Source: Actinocorallia populi (GTDB lineage: Bacteria; Actinomycetota; Actinomycetes; Streptosporangiales; Streptosporangiaceae). Taken from it: a DNA stretch of 64,000 nucleotides. This document shows positions 37,017-45,809 of this stretch, piece by piece. Each line of letters begins with the position of its first letter. The stretch's first letter is position 1. Location: assembly GCF_002995495.1 (NCBI RefSeq), contig NZ_PVZV01000001.1:1054001-1118000 (forward strand). Reading direction: 5' to 3'. The notes beneath the pieces are model-generated. The model saw only the letters and a program-made list of their open reading frames with translations, was not told the DNA's origin and ran no database searches. Position numbers and translations under genes: made by a program.

Positions 37017-37724
37017 ATGGAGATCATCCTGATTCCGGGGTTCTGGCTCGACGGCTCGTCATGGGACGAGGTCGTTCCTGTTCTGGAGGAGGCGGGCCAC
37101 CGCGCCCACGCGGTCACACTGCCGGGGATGGAATCGAAGGGCGCGGACCGCTCCGGGATCACGCTGCGCGACAACGCCGACGCGGTCGTCAAGTTGATCG
37201 ACGCCCTGGACCCCGCCGACGCGATCGTGCTCGTCGGGCACTCCGGAGGCGGTGCGGCGGCCCAGGCCGCGGCCGACGCCCGTGCCGACCGCGTCGCCCG
37301 TGTCGTCTATGTGGACACCTGTCCGCTCAACGACGGCACCGCCGTCAATGAGGACCTCCCCGCCGTCGGCGGAGAGGTCCCGCTGCCGGACTGGTCGTTC
37401 TTCGACGACGAGTCCCTCGTCGATCTCGACGAGGGGACGCGCGCGACGTTCCGCGAACGGGCGATCCCCACGCCCGTACACGTCGCACGCGATCCACAGC
37501 GGCTCTTCGACGAACGCCGCCACGGCATCCCCGTCACCGTCATCGCCTGCGAGTTCCCGAGCACGACACTGCGGGAGTGGCTGCGACGGGAAGAACCCAT
37601 GTTGCGGGAGCTGGCCAAGGCCCGCGACCTCACATGCGTCGACCTGCCCACGGGCCACTGGCCGCAGTTCACCCGTCCCCATGACCTCGCTCAGACGATC
37701 CTGTCGAGCATCGGCCCGACCTGA
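37017..37724 (+). CDS. Alpha/beta hydrolase
   Basis: A 235-residue cytoplasmic alpha/beta hydrolase. The strand-loop after the start is LIPGFWLDGSSWDEV, the nucleophile elbow is VGHSGGGAAAQ near residue 78, and a C-terminal His lies in LPTGHWPQF. The short cap resembles small esterases of the salicylate-binding/haloperoxidase-like type. No ribosome site is clear before ATG 37017. Substrate unknown. Confidence 0.85.
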   Translation: MEIILIPGFWLDGSSWDEVVPVLEEAGHRAHAVTLPGMESKGADRSGITLRDNADAVVKLIDALDPADAIVLVGHSGGGAAAQAAADARADRVARVVYVDTCPLNDGTAVNEDLPAVGGEVPLPDWSFFDDESLVDLDEGTRATFRERAIPTPVHVARDPQRLFDERRHGIPVTVIACEFPSTTLREWLRREEPMLRELAKARDLTCVDLPTGHWPQFTRPHDLAQTILSSIGPT

Positions 37725-38120
37725 TCGTGCAGCCGGGCAGAGCCGAACCGCCGGGCGATCACCCAAGGGGCATCCCCCGTGCCGAAGCCGAAGGGAGTCT
37801 CGCGTCGTCCGCGAGGAGCCAACCGGGTGGCGGTGGGATGCGGCCTCATCGCCAGACGGCCTCCCAGCCCAGGCTGTGGTCCGAGGCCGCGACCCGGATG
37901 AAGATCTCGAAACTGCGTGTGAACGGGGTGACGGGAAGCTCGAAGTCGAGCCGCTGCTGTCCGAAGCATCCTTCGCCACCCGCACCCTGACGATGGACGT
38001 GCAGGCCGCCGGACTTGGAGCAGTACCGACACAACGGCCGTTCTTCACGACGGGCCGAAAGAAGGCGGTCGGCCGGCTCGGAGGAACCGAAGACCCGGGT
38101 GCCGGGCCCGGAGAACGACC
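37725..38120. other. Intergenic region, possible gene remnant
   Basis: No complete gene. On the minus strand, 37846-38034 encodes a stretch with natural-looking composition (LDFELPVTPFTRSFEIFIRV, then AASDHSLGWEAVWR) ending in a stop, preceded by a TTG. It may be the C-terminal remnant of a larger protein; nothing upstream in that frame continues it convincingly. Confidence 0.3.
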
Positions 38121-38150
38121 AAGGCCCTCCCCGATCACGGGAAGGGCCTT
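38121..38150 (-). terminator. Terminator of tRNA-Thr
   Basis: AAGGCCCTCCCC-gatcac-GGGAAGGGCCTT, a 12-bp stem with one mismatch, lies 10 bases past the tRNA-Thr 3' end on its downstream side (minus strand). Confidence 0.7.
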
Positions 38151-38159
38151 GCGAGCTGG

Positions 38160-38233
38160 AGCCGCCTAAGGGAATCGAACCCTTGACCTACGCATTACGA
38201 GTGCGTCGCTCTGGCCGACTGAGCTAAGGCGGC
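38160..38233 (-). tRNA. tRNA-Thr (anticodon CGT)
   Basis: The minus strand folds as a 74-nt tRNA without encoded CCA. Acceptor GCCGCCT pairs with AGGCGGC. The anticodon loop CTCGTAA sits in an ACGCA/TGCGT stem. The T arm is AAGGGTTCGATTCCCTT. Anticodon CGT reads ACG. Confidence 0.95.
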
Positions 38234-38293
38234 AGCTCCGGCTTCAGCCGGTGCGGGTAGCAGTCTACAGGGTCGGGCAAGTGCGTGGGCGGA

Positions 38294-39790
38294 TCAGGGG
38301 CGGCAGGTGGTGCCCGAGGCGGGTGGGGTGGCTTTGACCAGGTAGGAGTCGACGGCGGAGCTGATGCACTTGGAGCCGGTCAGGTAGGCGGTGTGGCCGT
38401 CGCCGTCGTAGGTGAGCAGGACGCCCTTGTCGAGCTGGGAGGCCAGGTTCTTGGACCACTGGTAAGGGGTGGCGGGGTCGCGGGTGGTGCCGACGACGAG
38501 GATGGGGGCGGAGCCCTTGGCGTTGAGGGCGCGGGTGGGCTCGGTGGCCTTGGCGGGCCAGTAGGTGCAGGGGAGGGCGCCCCAGACGATGAACTCGCCG
38601 AAGCGGGGTGCCTCCTTGGCGGCGCGGGCGGCCTGCCGCCTGATCTCGTCGAGGCCGCCGGTGGGCTTGTCCACGCAGTTGACGGCCATGTTGCTCTCGG
38701 TCTGGCTGGAGTAGGTGCCGTTCTCCTCGCGCTCGACCAGGAGGTCGGCGAAGCGGATCAGGGTGCTGCCGTCACCGGCGAAGGCCTGGGTGAGGGCGGA
38801 GCGCAGCAGCGGCCATGCCTCTTTCTGGTACAGGGGGGTGGCCAGGCCGAGGGTGGCGAGGGACTCGGTGACCTCGCGGGAGTCGGTGCCGTTGGTCAGC
38901 GGCCGCCGGTCGGTGGAGTCCAGCAGTTTCTTGATCTTCTTCAGGCCGGCGTCCACGTTGTTGCCCAGGGGGCATTTGTCGCGCTTGACGCAGTCGGCGG
39001 TGAAGGCGCGCAGGGCGGTCTCGAAGCCCTTGGCCTGCTGGAGGTTGATCTCGGCGAAGGACGCCTTGGGGTCGACCGCGCCGTCCAGCACGAGGGCGCG
39101 GACGTTCTGCGGGAACAGCTCGGCGTACCAGGCGCCCAGGTAGGTGCCGTAGGAGGCGCCGTAGTAGGTGAGCTTCTCGTCGCCGAGGGCCTGGCGGATG
39201 CGGTCCATGTCGCGGGCGGCGTTGCGGGTGCCGACGTGGGGCAGGAGCTTGGCGGACCTGCTCTGGCAGCCCTCGGCGAATCCGCGGCTCTCCTCGGCCA
39301 GCTCGTCGATCTCGCCGGCGTCGTCGGGGGAGACGTCGGTGGCCAGGAACTCGTCGAGCTGCCCGTCGGTCAGGCACTCCACGGGGTTGCTCTGGCCGAC
39401 GCCGCGCGGGTCGAAGCCGACGAGGTCGAAGCGCTGCTGGAGCTGCTCGCCGAACGAGGCCGCGCTGGAGCGGAGGAAGTCGACACCGGAGCCGCCGGGG
39501 CCGCCGGGGTTGGTGAGCAGGGAGCCGATCTTCTTGCCCTTGGCGGGCTGCCTGATCAGGGCGAGGGTGAGCTGCTCGCCGTCCGCGTCGGCGTAGTCGA
39601 GCGGCACCTGGAGCTTCGCGCACTGGAACCCGCCGCCGCAGTCCGTCCAGTCGAGGGCGCCGGGCGCGGCCGGCACCTGGACGACGGAACCGCTCTGCGG
39701 CGCCGTCCCCGGCTCGGCGTCACTCCGTCCGGTGCAGGCCGCCGCCAGCGCCAAGGCCACGACCCCCGCGGCCACTCCCCGTACTCTCAC
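38294..39790 (-). CDS. Secreted TAP-like alpha/beta hydrolase (tripeptidyl aminopeptidase type)
   Basis: A 498-residue lipoprotein-type hydrolase. GTG 39790 starts a signal peptide with lipobox-like AAAC at about 17-20. The alpha/beta-hydrolase core: LTNPGGPGGSGVDFL (oxyanion), GFDPRGVGQS, nucleophile elbow GASYGTYLG near residue 210, Asp in VVGTTRDPATPYQW and His in YDGDGHTAYL. The C-terminal TAP-like domain has paired cysteines (KCISSAVDS, then TTCRP). Typical of Streptomyces-type tripeptidyl aminopeptidases that trim extracellular peptides. tRNA-Thr follows on the same strand. Confidence 0.9.
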   Translation of the reverse strand: MRVRGVAAGVVALALAAACTGRSDAEPGTAPQSGSVVQVPAAPGALDWTDCGGGFQCAKLQVPLDYADADGEQLTLALIRQPAKGKKIGSLLTNPGGPGGSGVDFLRSSAASFGEQLQQRFDLVGFDPRGVGQSNPVECLTDGQLDEFLATDVSPDDAGEIDELAEESRGFAEGCQSRSAKLLPHVGTRNAARDMDRIRQALGDEKLTYYGASYGTYLGAWYAELFPQNVRALVLDGAVDPKASFAEINLQQAKGFETALRAFTADCVKRDKCPLGNNVDAGLKKIKKLLDSTDRRPLTNGTDSREVTESLATLGLATPLYQKEAWPLLRSALTQAFAGDGSTLIRFADLLVEREENGTYSSQTESNMAVNCVDKPTGGLDEIRRQAARAAKEAPRFGEFIVWGALPCTYWPAKATEPTRALNAKGSAPILVVGTTRDPATPYQWSKNLASQLDKGVLLTYDGDGHTAYLTGSKCISSAVDSYLVKATPPASGTTCRP

Positions 39791-39889
39791 GCCCGCGCCC
39801 CTGTTCGTCGATGTGCCCCTCCATGGTTACATCACCCCGCCGACAAACCGTTAGTCCCCGCACGCGTACTGTCCGTGATGTCGGAAAGG

Positions 39890-40711
39890 TCAGTCGGAAT
39901 AGCGCTCGTCGTGCTGCTGCCGGGGCGAGCAGACCGACGCCGACGGGCAGGAGCAGCGCCGTCCCGAGTCCAGCCTGACGGTCACCTGGTCGGACGGGAC
40001 GTTGAGCCCGACGACCCGGCCGGGGCCCTCGGGCGTGGCGACCTCGGCGCCCATGGAGGGCATGCGCTCCCTGGCCTCCTGGTAGAGCGGGTGCTCGTAC
40101 TTCAGGCAGCACATCAGCCGCCCGCAGGCGCCCGAGATCCGCAGGGGGTTGACCGGAAGGTCCTGGTCCTTGGCCATCCGGACGGTCACCGGTTCGAAGT
40201 CCTTCAGGAACGTGGCGCAGCACAGGTCGCGTCCGCAGGGGCCGATGCCGCCCTGCAGCCGCGCCTCGTCGCGCGGTCCGATCTGGCGGAGCTCGACGCG
40301 CGCCTGCATCCCGCGGGCGAGGTCCTTGACCAGCGCCCGGAAGTCGACCCGTCCCGGAGCGGAGAAGTACAGGCGGTAGGTGTTGGCCTCGTTCAGGTAG
40401 TCGATCCCGATCACCTTCATCGGGAGGCCGTGCTGCCGGATGAGCTTCTTGGCGATCGCCTTGCCCTCGGCGCGGCGGATCCGGTTGGCCTCGTCGCGGG
40501 CCAGGTGCTCGTCCGTCGCCGGCCCCTCGCAGACGGGCAGGCCGTCGAGGTCGTCGGTGACGTACTGGGGCGCCCAGACGCACTCGGCGACCTCGGGGCC
40601 GTACTCGGTGGGCACCAGCACCCGGTCCCCCACCCGGGGGGTGTGCTGCCCCGGATCCAGGTAGTAGAGACGTCCATAACGGGTGAAGCTGACAGCCATC
40701 ACCATGCCCAT
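39890..40711 (-). CDS. ricT: RicT-like PSP1 domain protein
   Basis: 273 residues. The PSP1 C-terminal domain (YaaT/RicT family) is evident from KVIGIDYLNEANTYRLYFSA and the paired Cys motifs CGRDLCCATFLKDFEP and SGACGRLMCCLKYEHPLY. In Bacillus the homologue works in the RicAFT Fe-S complex that regulates RNA maturation and sporulation. The start is ambiguous among closely spaced GTG/ATG codons (40720, 40717, 40711, 40699); ATG 40711 (MGMVMAVSF) is chosen from the conserved N-terminus and none has a strong ribosome site. Confidence 0.88.
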   Translation of the reverse strand: MGMVMAVSFTRYGRLYYLDPGQHTPRVGDRVLVPTEYGPEVAECVWAPQYVTDDLDGLPVCEGPATDEHLARDEANRIRRAEGKAIAKKLIRQHGLPMKVIGIDYLNEANTYRLYFSAPGRVDFRALVKDLARGMQARVELRQIGPRDEARLQGGIGPCGRDLCCATFLKDFEPVTVRMAKDQDLPVNPLRISGACGRLMCCLKYEHPLYQEARERMPSMGAEVATPEGPGRVVGLNVPSDQVTVRLDSGRRCSCPSASVCSPRQQHDERYSD

Positions 40712-40732
40712 GAACATCACATTACTTGGCCG

Positions 40733-41521
40733 TTAAACGGACCTCGCGGCGGCCAACGCGCTTTCCCGGTACGAGCCCCCGTACAGGACGCAGTGCACGA
40801 GCAAAGGGTGAAGCTGGTGCAGAGGGACGCGTTCGTGCCAGCCTTCGGCCAGTGGAGCGGCTTCGTCGTACGCCTTCAGGAACGCGTCCAGGTGTGATGT
40901 GCCGAAGAGGGCGAGCATCGCGAGGTCCGTCTCGCGATGGCCGCCGTGCGCAGCAGGATCGATCAGCCATCCCCTGCCCCGCGAGTACAGGACGTTGCCG
41001 CCCCACAGATCGCCGTGGACGCGCGAAGGAGGCTCCTCCGGTTGCTCGGCACGGTTCAGTGCCGCCTCCACCTCCCGGACGTCCGAGGAGGTGAGGACGC
41101 CCTGGTCCCGTGCCATCCGGGCGTACGGCAGCACGCGGCGTTCGGCGTACCACTCCCGCCAACCGCCGTCCACGGGAGAGTTGTCCAGCGGAAGGTCGGC
41201 GATGTTCCCGGGCCAGTCGGCGCCGAACCGGGGAGCACCGCGCCGGTGCATGCCCGCCACGGCCCGCGCCGTCTTCTCGACCATCGGCACGGTGGCGGGT
41301 TCGGCCGGCAGCCACGGCAGGACGAGAAAGTCTTCGCCCACTTCGAGAACCTCCGCGGACGGGCCGCCCAACCAGCGCAGCCCGCTCGCCTCGGCCGTGA
41401 AGTCGCCGCCCTTCTTGACGAAGACCTCGCGCCCGTCTTCCAGAGACGCATGGTGCAACGTCCAGGAGTGGCTGCGTCCCAGATCCCGCAACCGTACGAC
41501 GCGGAGGCCGAGGAGCCTCAC
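40733..41521 (-). CDS. Fructosamine kinase family protein
   Basis: A 262-residue fructosamine-3-kinase/ketosamine kinase. The kinase core reads SRVHGDLWGGNVLYSRG, with the catalytic Asp of HGDLW, and LIDPAAHGGHRETDLAML, the metal-binding Asp region. The N-terminal part GREVFVKKGGDF supplies the ATP-binding Lys. It probably phosphorylates glycated lysines to trigger deglycation. The GTG overlaps the stop of the low-Mr phosphatase gene by 4 bp (GTGA), giving an operon; the two are adjacent in other actinobacteria too. Confidence 0.88.
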   Translation of the reverse strand: MRLLGLRVVRLRDLGRSHSWTLHHASLEDGREVFVKKGGDFTAEASGLRWLGGPSAEVLEVGEDFLVLPWLPAEPATVPMVEKTARAVAGMHRRGAPRFGADWPGNIADLPLDNSPVDGGWREWYAERRVLPYARMARDQGVLTSSDVREVEAALNRAEQPEEPPSRVHGDLWGGNVLYSRGRGWLIDPAAHGGHRETDLAMLALFGTSHLDAFLKAYDEAAPLAEGWHERVPLHQLHPLLVHCVLYGGSYRESALAAARSV

Positions 41522-41988
41522 CGCGACGCCTTGCGCACCTCGTCCAGCAGCCCCGGCATCGCGGCCTCGATCAGCTCCAGGCACTCCTCGAAGCCGGTGT
41601 CGTCGCCGTAGTACGGGTCGGGAACGTTCAGATCCACAGCCTGTGGATCGTAGGAGCGCAGCAGCCTCACCTTGGCCCGCTGCTTTTCCCGCGGAGCGAG
41701 CGCCCGGAGATCGCGGTAGTGCCCCTCGTCCAGGGCGATGACAAGGTCGTAGTGGTCGAACCAGTCCTCACGGAACTGCCGCGCCTGGTGCGCGCTCGTG
41801 TAACCGCCGCGCTGGAGCATCCGCACCGTCCGGTGGTCCGCAGGGTCGCCGGCATGCCATCCGTCCGTCCCGGAGCTGTCCACCTCCACATCCAGGCCCT
41901 CGTCCTCGACATGCTTCCTGAAGACGTGCTCGGCCATCGGGGAGCGGCAGATATTCCCTGTGCAGACAAAGGTCACGCGGTACGTCAT
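41518..41988 (-). CDS. Low molecular weight protein-tyrosine phosphatase
   Basis: A 156-residue phosphatase. The catalytic P-loop C-x5-R-S is at residues 9-16 (CTGNICRS). The general-acid Asp is in NVPDPYYGDDTG. The fold is otherwise canonical and without a membrane segment. It is coupled by a 4-bp overlap to the fructosamine kinase gene downstream. Likely dephosphorylates protein tyrosines in signalling or in extracellular polysaccharide control; the true substrate is not visible. Confidence 0.93.
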   Translation of the reverse strand: MTYRVTFVCTGNICRSPMAEHVFRKHVEDEGLDVEVDSSGTDGWHAGDPADHRTVRMLQRGGYTSAHQARQFREDWFDHYDLVIALDEGHYRDLRALAPREKQRAKVRLLRSYDPQAVDLNVPDPYYGDDTGFEECLELIEAAMPGLLDEVRKASR

Positions 41989-42076
41989 GCCACCAAGAAT
42001 GCCCGGCTCAGCTGATCGCGCGAACCGTTTGGATATCCTGCCTAAGCCAGGACCGGCATCTCCAGAGGGACGCGTA

Positions 42077-43333
42077 GTGACTTCTCAGACAGTGGCCGAA
42101 CTCCACGAACAGGCTCGCCAGGACTACGAGGCCTTCAAGGCCCGTGGGCTGAAGCTGGACCTCACCCGGGGGAAGCCCGCGCCCGCCCAGCTCGACCTCT
42201 CCAACGAGCTGCTGACGCTGCCCGGCGAGGGCGTCTACAAGTCCGCGGACGGCACCGATCTGCGCAACTACGGCGGGCTCACCGGCCTCCGCGAGCTCTC
42301 CGAGATCTTCGCGGAGGGGCTCCAGGTGCCCGCTGAGCGGCTGCTGGCGCTCGGCAACGCCAGCCTCACCCTCATGCACGACACCGTCGTCCACGCGCTG
42401 CTGAGCGGCGTCCCCGGCGGCACCGGGCGTTGGTCGGACGGCGAGCGCGTCGCCTTCCTGTGCCCCGTGCCCGGCTACGACCGGCACTTCGCGATCTGCG
42501 AGCGCTTCGGCATCGAGATGATCCAGGTGCCGATGACGGCCGAAGGCCCCGACATGGACGTCGTCGAACGGCTCGTCGCCGAGGACGCCACGATCAAGGG
42601 CATCTGGTGTGTGCCCAAGTACAGCAACCCGTCCGGCATCTCCTACAGCGACGAGGTCGTGCGCCGGCTGGCCCGGATGCGGACGGCCGCCCCCGACTTC
42701 CGCGTCTTCTGGGACAACGCCTACGCCGTCCACCACCTCACTGACAAGCCCGCGGAGATCCTCGACGTCCTCGCCGAGGCCGAAGCGGCCGGGAACCCCG
42801 ACCGGGTGTTCGTCTACGGATCCACCTCGAAGGTGACGTTCGCGGGCGCCGGCGTGGCGTTCTTCGGCTCGTCCGAGGCGAACATCAAGTGGATGACGGG
42901 CTTCCTGGGCAAGAGCACCATCGGGCCCGACAAGATCAACCAGCTGCGGCACGTGCAGTTCCTCAAGGACGCCGAAGGACTGGCCGCGCACATGCGCAGG
43001 CACGCCGAGATCGTCCGGCCGAAGTTCGACGCCGTCGACGACATTCTCACCCGGGAGCTCGGCGGGACGGGCCTGGCGGAGTGGACGAAGCCCGAAGGCG
43101 GCTACTTCATCAGCCTGGACGTGCCGGAAGGCTGCGCCAAGCGCGTCGTCCAGCTGGCCAAGGAAGCGGGCGTCGCGCTGACCCCGGCCGGCGCCACCCA
43201 CCCCTACGGCGACGACCCGGCCGACCGGACGATCCGGATCGCGCCGACCTACCCGATCCCCGCCGAGCTCGACGTGGCGATCGAGGGCCTGGCGACCTGC
43301 GTCCGGCTCGCCGGGTACGAAAAGCAGCTCTGA
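42077..43333 (+). CDS. Class I aminotransferase (PLP-dependent)
   Basis: A 418-residue fold-type I aminotransferase. The Schiff-base lysine is in VYGSTSKVTFAGAG near residue 257, the Asp/Tyr cofactor pair is in FWDNAYAVHHL, and the carboxylate-binding Arg in DRTIRIAPTYP. It belongs to the group with DLTRGKPAPAQLDLSN at the N-terminus, the aspartate/MalY-like branch typical of actinobacteria. GTG 42077 begins the conserved protein (TSQTVAELHEQARQ). A strong hairpin terminator follows (43352-43377). Confidence 0.88.
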   Translation: MTSQTVAELHEQARQDYEAFKARGLKLDLTRGKPAPAQLDLSNELLTLPGEGVYKSADGTDLRNYGGLTGLRELSEIFAEGLQVPAERLLALGNASLTLMHDTVVHALLSGVPGGTGRWSDGERVAFLCPVPGYDRHFAICERFGIEMIQVPMTAEGPDMDVVERLVAEDATIKGIWCVPKYSNPSGISYSDEVVRRLARMRTAAPDFRVFWDNAYAVHHLTDKPAEILDVLAEAEAAGNPDRVFVYGSTSKVTFAGAGVAFFGSSEANIKWMTGFLGKSTIGPDKINQLRHVQFLKDAEGLAAHMRRHAEIVRPKFDAVDDILTRELGGTGLAEWTKPEGGYFISLDVPEGCAKRVVQLAKEAGVALTPAGATHPYGDDPADRTIRIAPTYPIPAELDVAIEGLATCVRLAGYEKQL

Positions 43334-43351
43334 GGCGAAGACCGACGGGGA

Positions 43352-43377
43352 GGGCCCGGCCGCGTCCGGGCCTTCTT
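43352..43377 (+). terminator. Rho-independent-like terminator of the aminotransferase
   Basis: GGCCCGG-ccgcgt-CCGGGCC followed by TTCTTC, 20 bp after the stop codon. Confidence 0.75.
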
Positions 43378-43379
43378 CG

Positions 43380-43496
43380 TCATCGGGGGACGCTCTGCGC
43401 CGTCTCCACCGGCATCGCGTAGCCTCGCGCCTGGCAGCCGGTGCCCAGGACGGCCATCGTGAGCAGGAGCGCCATCATCAGGCACGGACCCTTCAT
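43380..43496 (-). CDS. Small lipoprotein (38 residues)
   Basis: A short gene with ATG 43496 and an excellent ribosome site (GGGAGG five bases upstream). The 38-residue product is a lipoprotein by pattern: basic start (MKGPC), hydrophobic stretch (LMMALLLTMAVLG), lipobox LGTGC with Cys21, and a short tail of 17 residues (QARGYAMPVETAQSVPR). It lies just past the aminotransferase terminator and divergent from galE. Such tiny lipoproteins are easily missed. Function unknown. Confidence 0.6.
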   Translation of the reverse strand: MKGPCLMMALLLTMAVLGTGCQARGYAMPVETAQSVPR

Positions 43497-43599
43497 GGTT
43501 TCCTCCCGTTTTCGTGCGCCTCGCTGATTCTGCTCTCAGCCGGTTGTGAACTACTTGGGAAACCTTTGGAAGCCCGAACGGGCAGGTTGGAGGATGGTC

Positions 43600-44553
43600 A
43601 TGAAGGTGCTCGTCACAGGAGGAGCCGGCTACATCGGGTCGGTCGTCACGGCGCAGCTGCTCGAAGCCGGGCACACGGTGACGGTGCTGGACAACCTGAC
43701 GACCGGTGTGGCCGGAGCCGTACCGGAGGGCGCACGGTTCGTCCAGGCGGACATCAAGCAGGCCGGAGACGTCCTCGGCGAGGGCGGATACGACGCCGTC
43801 ATGCACTTCGCGGCCAAGTCGCAGGTCGCCGAATCGATGGCGAAGCCCGAGCTGTACTGGGACAACAACGTCTCCGGGACGCTCAGCCTGCTCGAAGCGA
43901 TGCGCCAGACGGACGTGTGCCGCATCGTCTTCTCGTCCACGGCCGCCACGTACGGGATCGCAGGCGACGAACCGATCACCGAGGACACCCCCGCCGTCCC
44001 CATCAACCCCTACGGCCAGTCCAAGGTCGCCGTCGACTACGCGCTCCAGGGCGAGGCGGCCGCGCACGGCCTGGCCGCCATCAGCCTCCGGTACTTCAAC
44101 GTCGGCGGCTCCTACGCCGGTTTCGGAGAGCGCCACGACCCCGAGACCCACCTGATCCCCAACGTCCTCCGCGTGGCCGCGGGCCTGGCCCCCTCGGTGA
44201 ACCTCTACGGCACCGACTACCCGACTCCGGACGGCACCGCCATCCGCGATTACCTGCACGTCGCGGACCTGGCCGAAGCCCATCTCCTGGCCCTGGAAGC
44301 CGCCGCTCCCGGCACGCACCGCGTCTACAACCTGGGCAGCGGCACCGGCTACTCGGTCAACGAGGTCATCACCACCGCCCGCGACGTCACCGGCCACCCC
44401 ATCCCGGTGACGACCTTCCCCCGCCGCGCCGGTGATCCCCCGATCCTCGTCGCCTCCTCCGCCCGCATCACCGCGGACCTCGGCTGGAAGGCCCACCGCT
44501 CCCTCCACGAGATCGTCACCGACGCCTGGACCTTCCTCCGGTCCACCCTCTGA
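43600..44553 (+). CDS. galE: UDP-glucose 4-epimerase
   Basis: A 317-residue SDR epimerase. The NAD-binding GxxGxxG is VTGGAGYIGS near the start. The catalytic pair is Ser in VFSSTAATYG with Tyr and Lys in NPYGQSKVAVDY (YxxxK). The substrate region LRYFNVGGSYAG and DYLHVADLAEAHLLAL are family-typical. It interconverts UDP-glucose and UDP-galactose for cell-envelope sugars. ATG 43600 has GGAGG six bases upstream; the earlier in-frame ATG 43594 does not fit the spacing as well. Confidence 0.93.
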   Translation: MKVLVTGGAGYIGSVVTAQLLEAGHTVTVLDNLTTGVAGAVPEGARFVQADIKQAGDVLGEGGYDAVMHFAAKSQVAESMAKPELYWDNNVSGTLSLLEAMRQTDVCRIVFSSTAATYGIAGDEPITEDTPAVPINPYGQSKVAVDYALQGEAAAHGLAAISLRYFNVGGSYAGFGERHDPETHLIPNVLRVAAGLAPSVNLYGTDYPTPDGTAIRDYLHVADLAEAHLLALEAAAPGTHRVYNLGSGTGYSVNEVITTARDVTGHPIPVTTFPRRAGDPPILVASSARITADLGWKAHRSLHEIVTDAWTFLRSTL

Positions 44554-44763
44554 CCCGTCCACCCGGCCACGGCGTCTTTTCCCCCGCCCTCCGCACGTCC
44601 GACGGCGGTCACATCGACGACCCCACTCGGCGCCGACGCCCCCGGAGCCGTGACCGGCGGCTGCACCGACGCCCGCCAGACCTGCCGCCGCAGCACCGAA
44701 TCCCTTCGAAGCCCGAACGCCGGTGAAAGGAACCAACACACGAGCGGATCCGCGCCTACAGGG

Positions 44764-45292
44764 CTGCACTTATGGTGCGAGGCCATGTTCACGGTGCGGG
44801 GCGACGTTTTGCGGGGCCGTGCCTGCAGTGCGGAGCCACGTCTACGGTGCGGGACGACGCTTCCGGAGAGGGGCCGCACCTACGGAGCAGGAGCGCACTT
44901 ACGGTGCGGGGTCATGTCTACGGTGCGGGGACGTGCTCACGGTGAGGGACCGTGCTCACAGTGCGGGGTCACGTCTACGGTGCGGGTGACGCTTTCGGAG
45001 AGGGGCCGCACCTACGGAGCAGGAGCGCACTTACGGAGCGGGGTCACGTCTACGGTGCGGGACCATGCCTATGGGACAGAGGTGCACTTACGGAGCGGGG
45101 CCATCCTACGGAGCAGGACCGCGTCCACGGAGCGGGTCACGTCTGCGGGACAGGGGCGACGCTTCCGGAGCAGGGCCATGTCCACGATGCGAGGCCGCGT
45201 CTGTGGAGCAGGGGCGTACTTACGGAGCGGGCCGCGCTCACAGAAGCAGAGTCGGGTCTACGGTGCGGGGTCATGCTTACAGAGCAGAGGCA
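44764..45292. repeat. Degenerate tandem array of about 28 units of about 19 bp
   Basis: The stretch consists of successive imperfect copies with consensus near RCGTCTACGGWGCGGGGYC; most units are 18-20 bp long. A higher-order duplication is visible: the 50-base block around 44870-44900 (GGGGCCGCACCTACGGAGCA) recurs 132 bp later at 45002, i.e. seven units. Because the unit length is not a multiple of three, all plus frames are open and encode repetitive Arg/Gly/Thr stretches; none looks like a real protein. Flanks 44554-44763 and 45293-45449 hold no supported gene. Confidence 0.8.
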
Positions 45293-45449
45293 GATCCTTG
45301 GAGAGCGGCCGCGCGTCCGGAGGGGGCCTTGCGACTGGAGGCCCCGGGTACTGCCGCTACCGGGCGGCTCTTGGCGTCTTTGAGAGGCCTGGCATAGATG
45401 CGGCCGTGCCGCTGGAAAGGAGCTTTCCGGCAGCACGGAGTGGGCGGTG

Positions 45450-45809
45450 TCAGCTGTTCGGAGCCTGGGTGTAAGCGTCGGGCCACGGGGAGCCGGGTGC
45501 GGAAATGCCTAGCTTGTGACGTTCTTCCGGGGTGAGGTGATGGAACGCCAGACGGCGGGCCACGTGGTCGGCGACGGATGACGCCGAGGGGACCAAAGAG
45601 TCGCCGGTGGGGCCGTGCGGGACGAAACGGAGGTCCAGGAGCTCCTCGACCAGGGGGTAGGCGGGAACACCCGAACGGAGGGCCACCGTCAGGACGGTGG
45701 ACAGCGTCTCGGCCAGCCCCGCGGTCGTGGTGCCGGGCTCACCCCAGGTGATGAGGACCTCGGTCTCTGAAGTCTCGATGCGCGCCGGAACGCCGCTGCT
45801 CGTCGTCAC
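45450..45809 (-). CDS. Short protein resembling the C-terminal tail of class II ribonucleotide reductase
   Basis: 119 residues from GTG 45809. The segment VALRSGVPAYPLVEELLDLR, then FVPHGPTGD and SVADHVARRLAFHHL, recalls the C-terminal end of vitamin B12-dependent NrdJ (pattern: GVPLE..V..F...RFEPAG.TDDP......S.VDY.FRRLA). Only this segment is present: no catalytic cysteines and no barrel. A stand-alone domain of this kind is unusual; resemblance is by eye and might reflect a shared small TSCPD-like fold. Function unknown. Confidence 0.55.
   Translation of the reverse strand: MTTSSGVPARIETSETEVLITWGEPGTTTAGLAETLSTVLTVALRSGVPAYPLVEELLDLRFVPHGPTGDSLVPSASSVADHVARRLAFHHLTPEERHKLGISAPGSPWPDAYTQAPNS

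Noticed and set aside
38285-40897. 870-residue open frame antisense to the TAP-like and ricT genes
   Set aside because: Low-complexity Gly/Val/Ala composition, spans two genuine genes.
44764-45292. CRISPR array
   Set aside because: Repeats are contiguous, degenerate and lack regular unique spacers; no cas genes.
44650-45474. Repeat-containing 274-residue protein
   Set aside because: Open because the repeat unit keeps all frames free of stops; three frames are equally open and none has a ribosome site.
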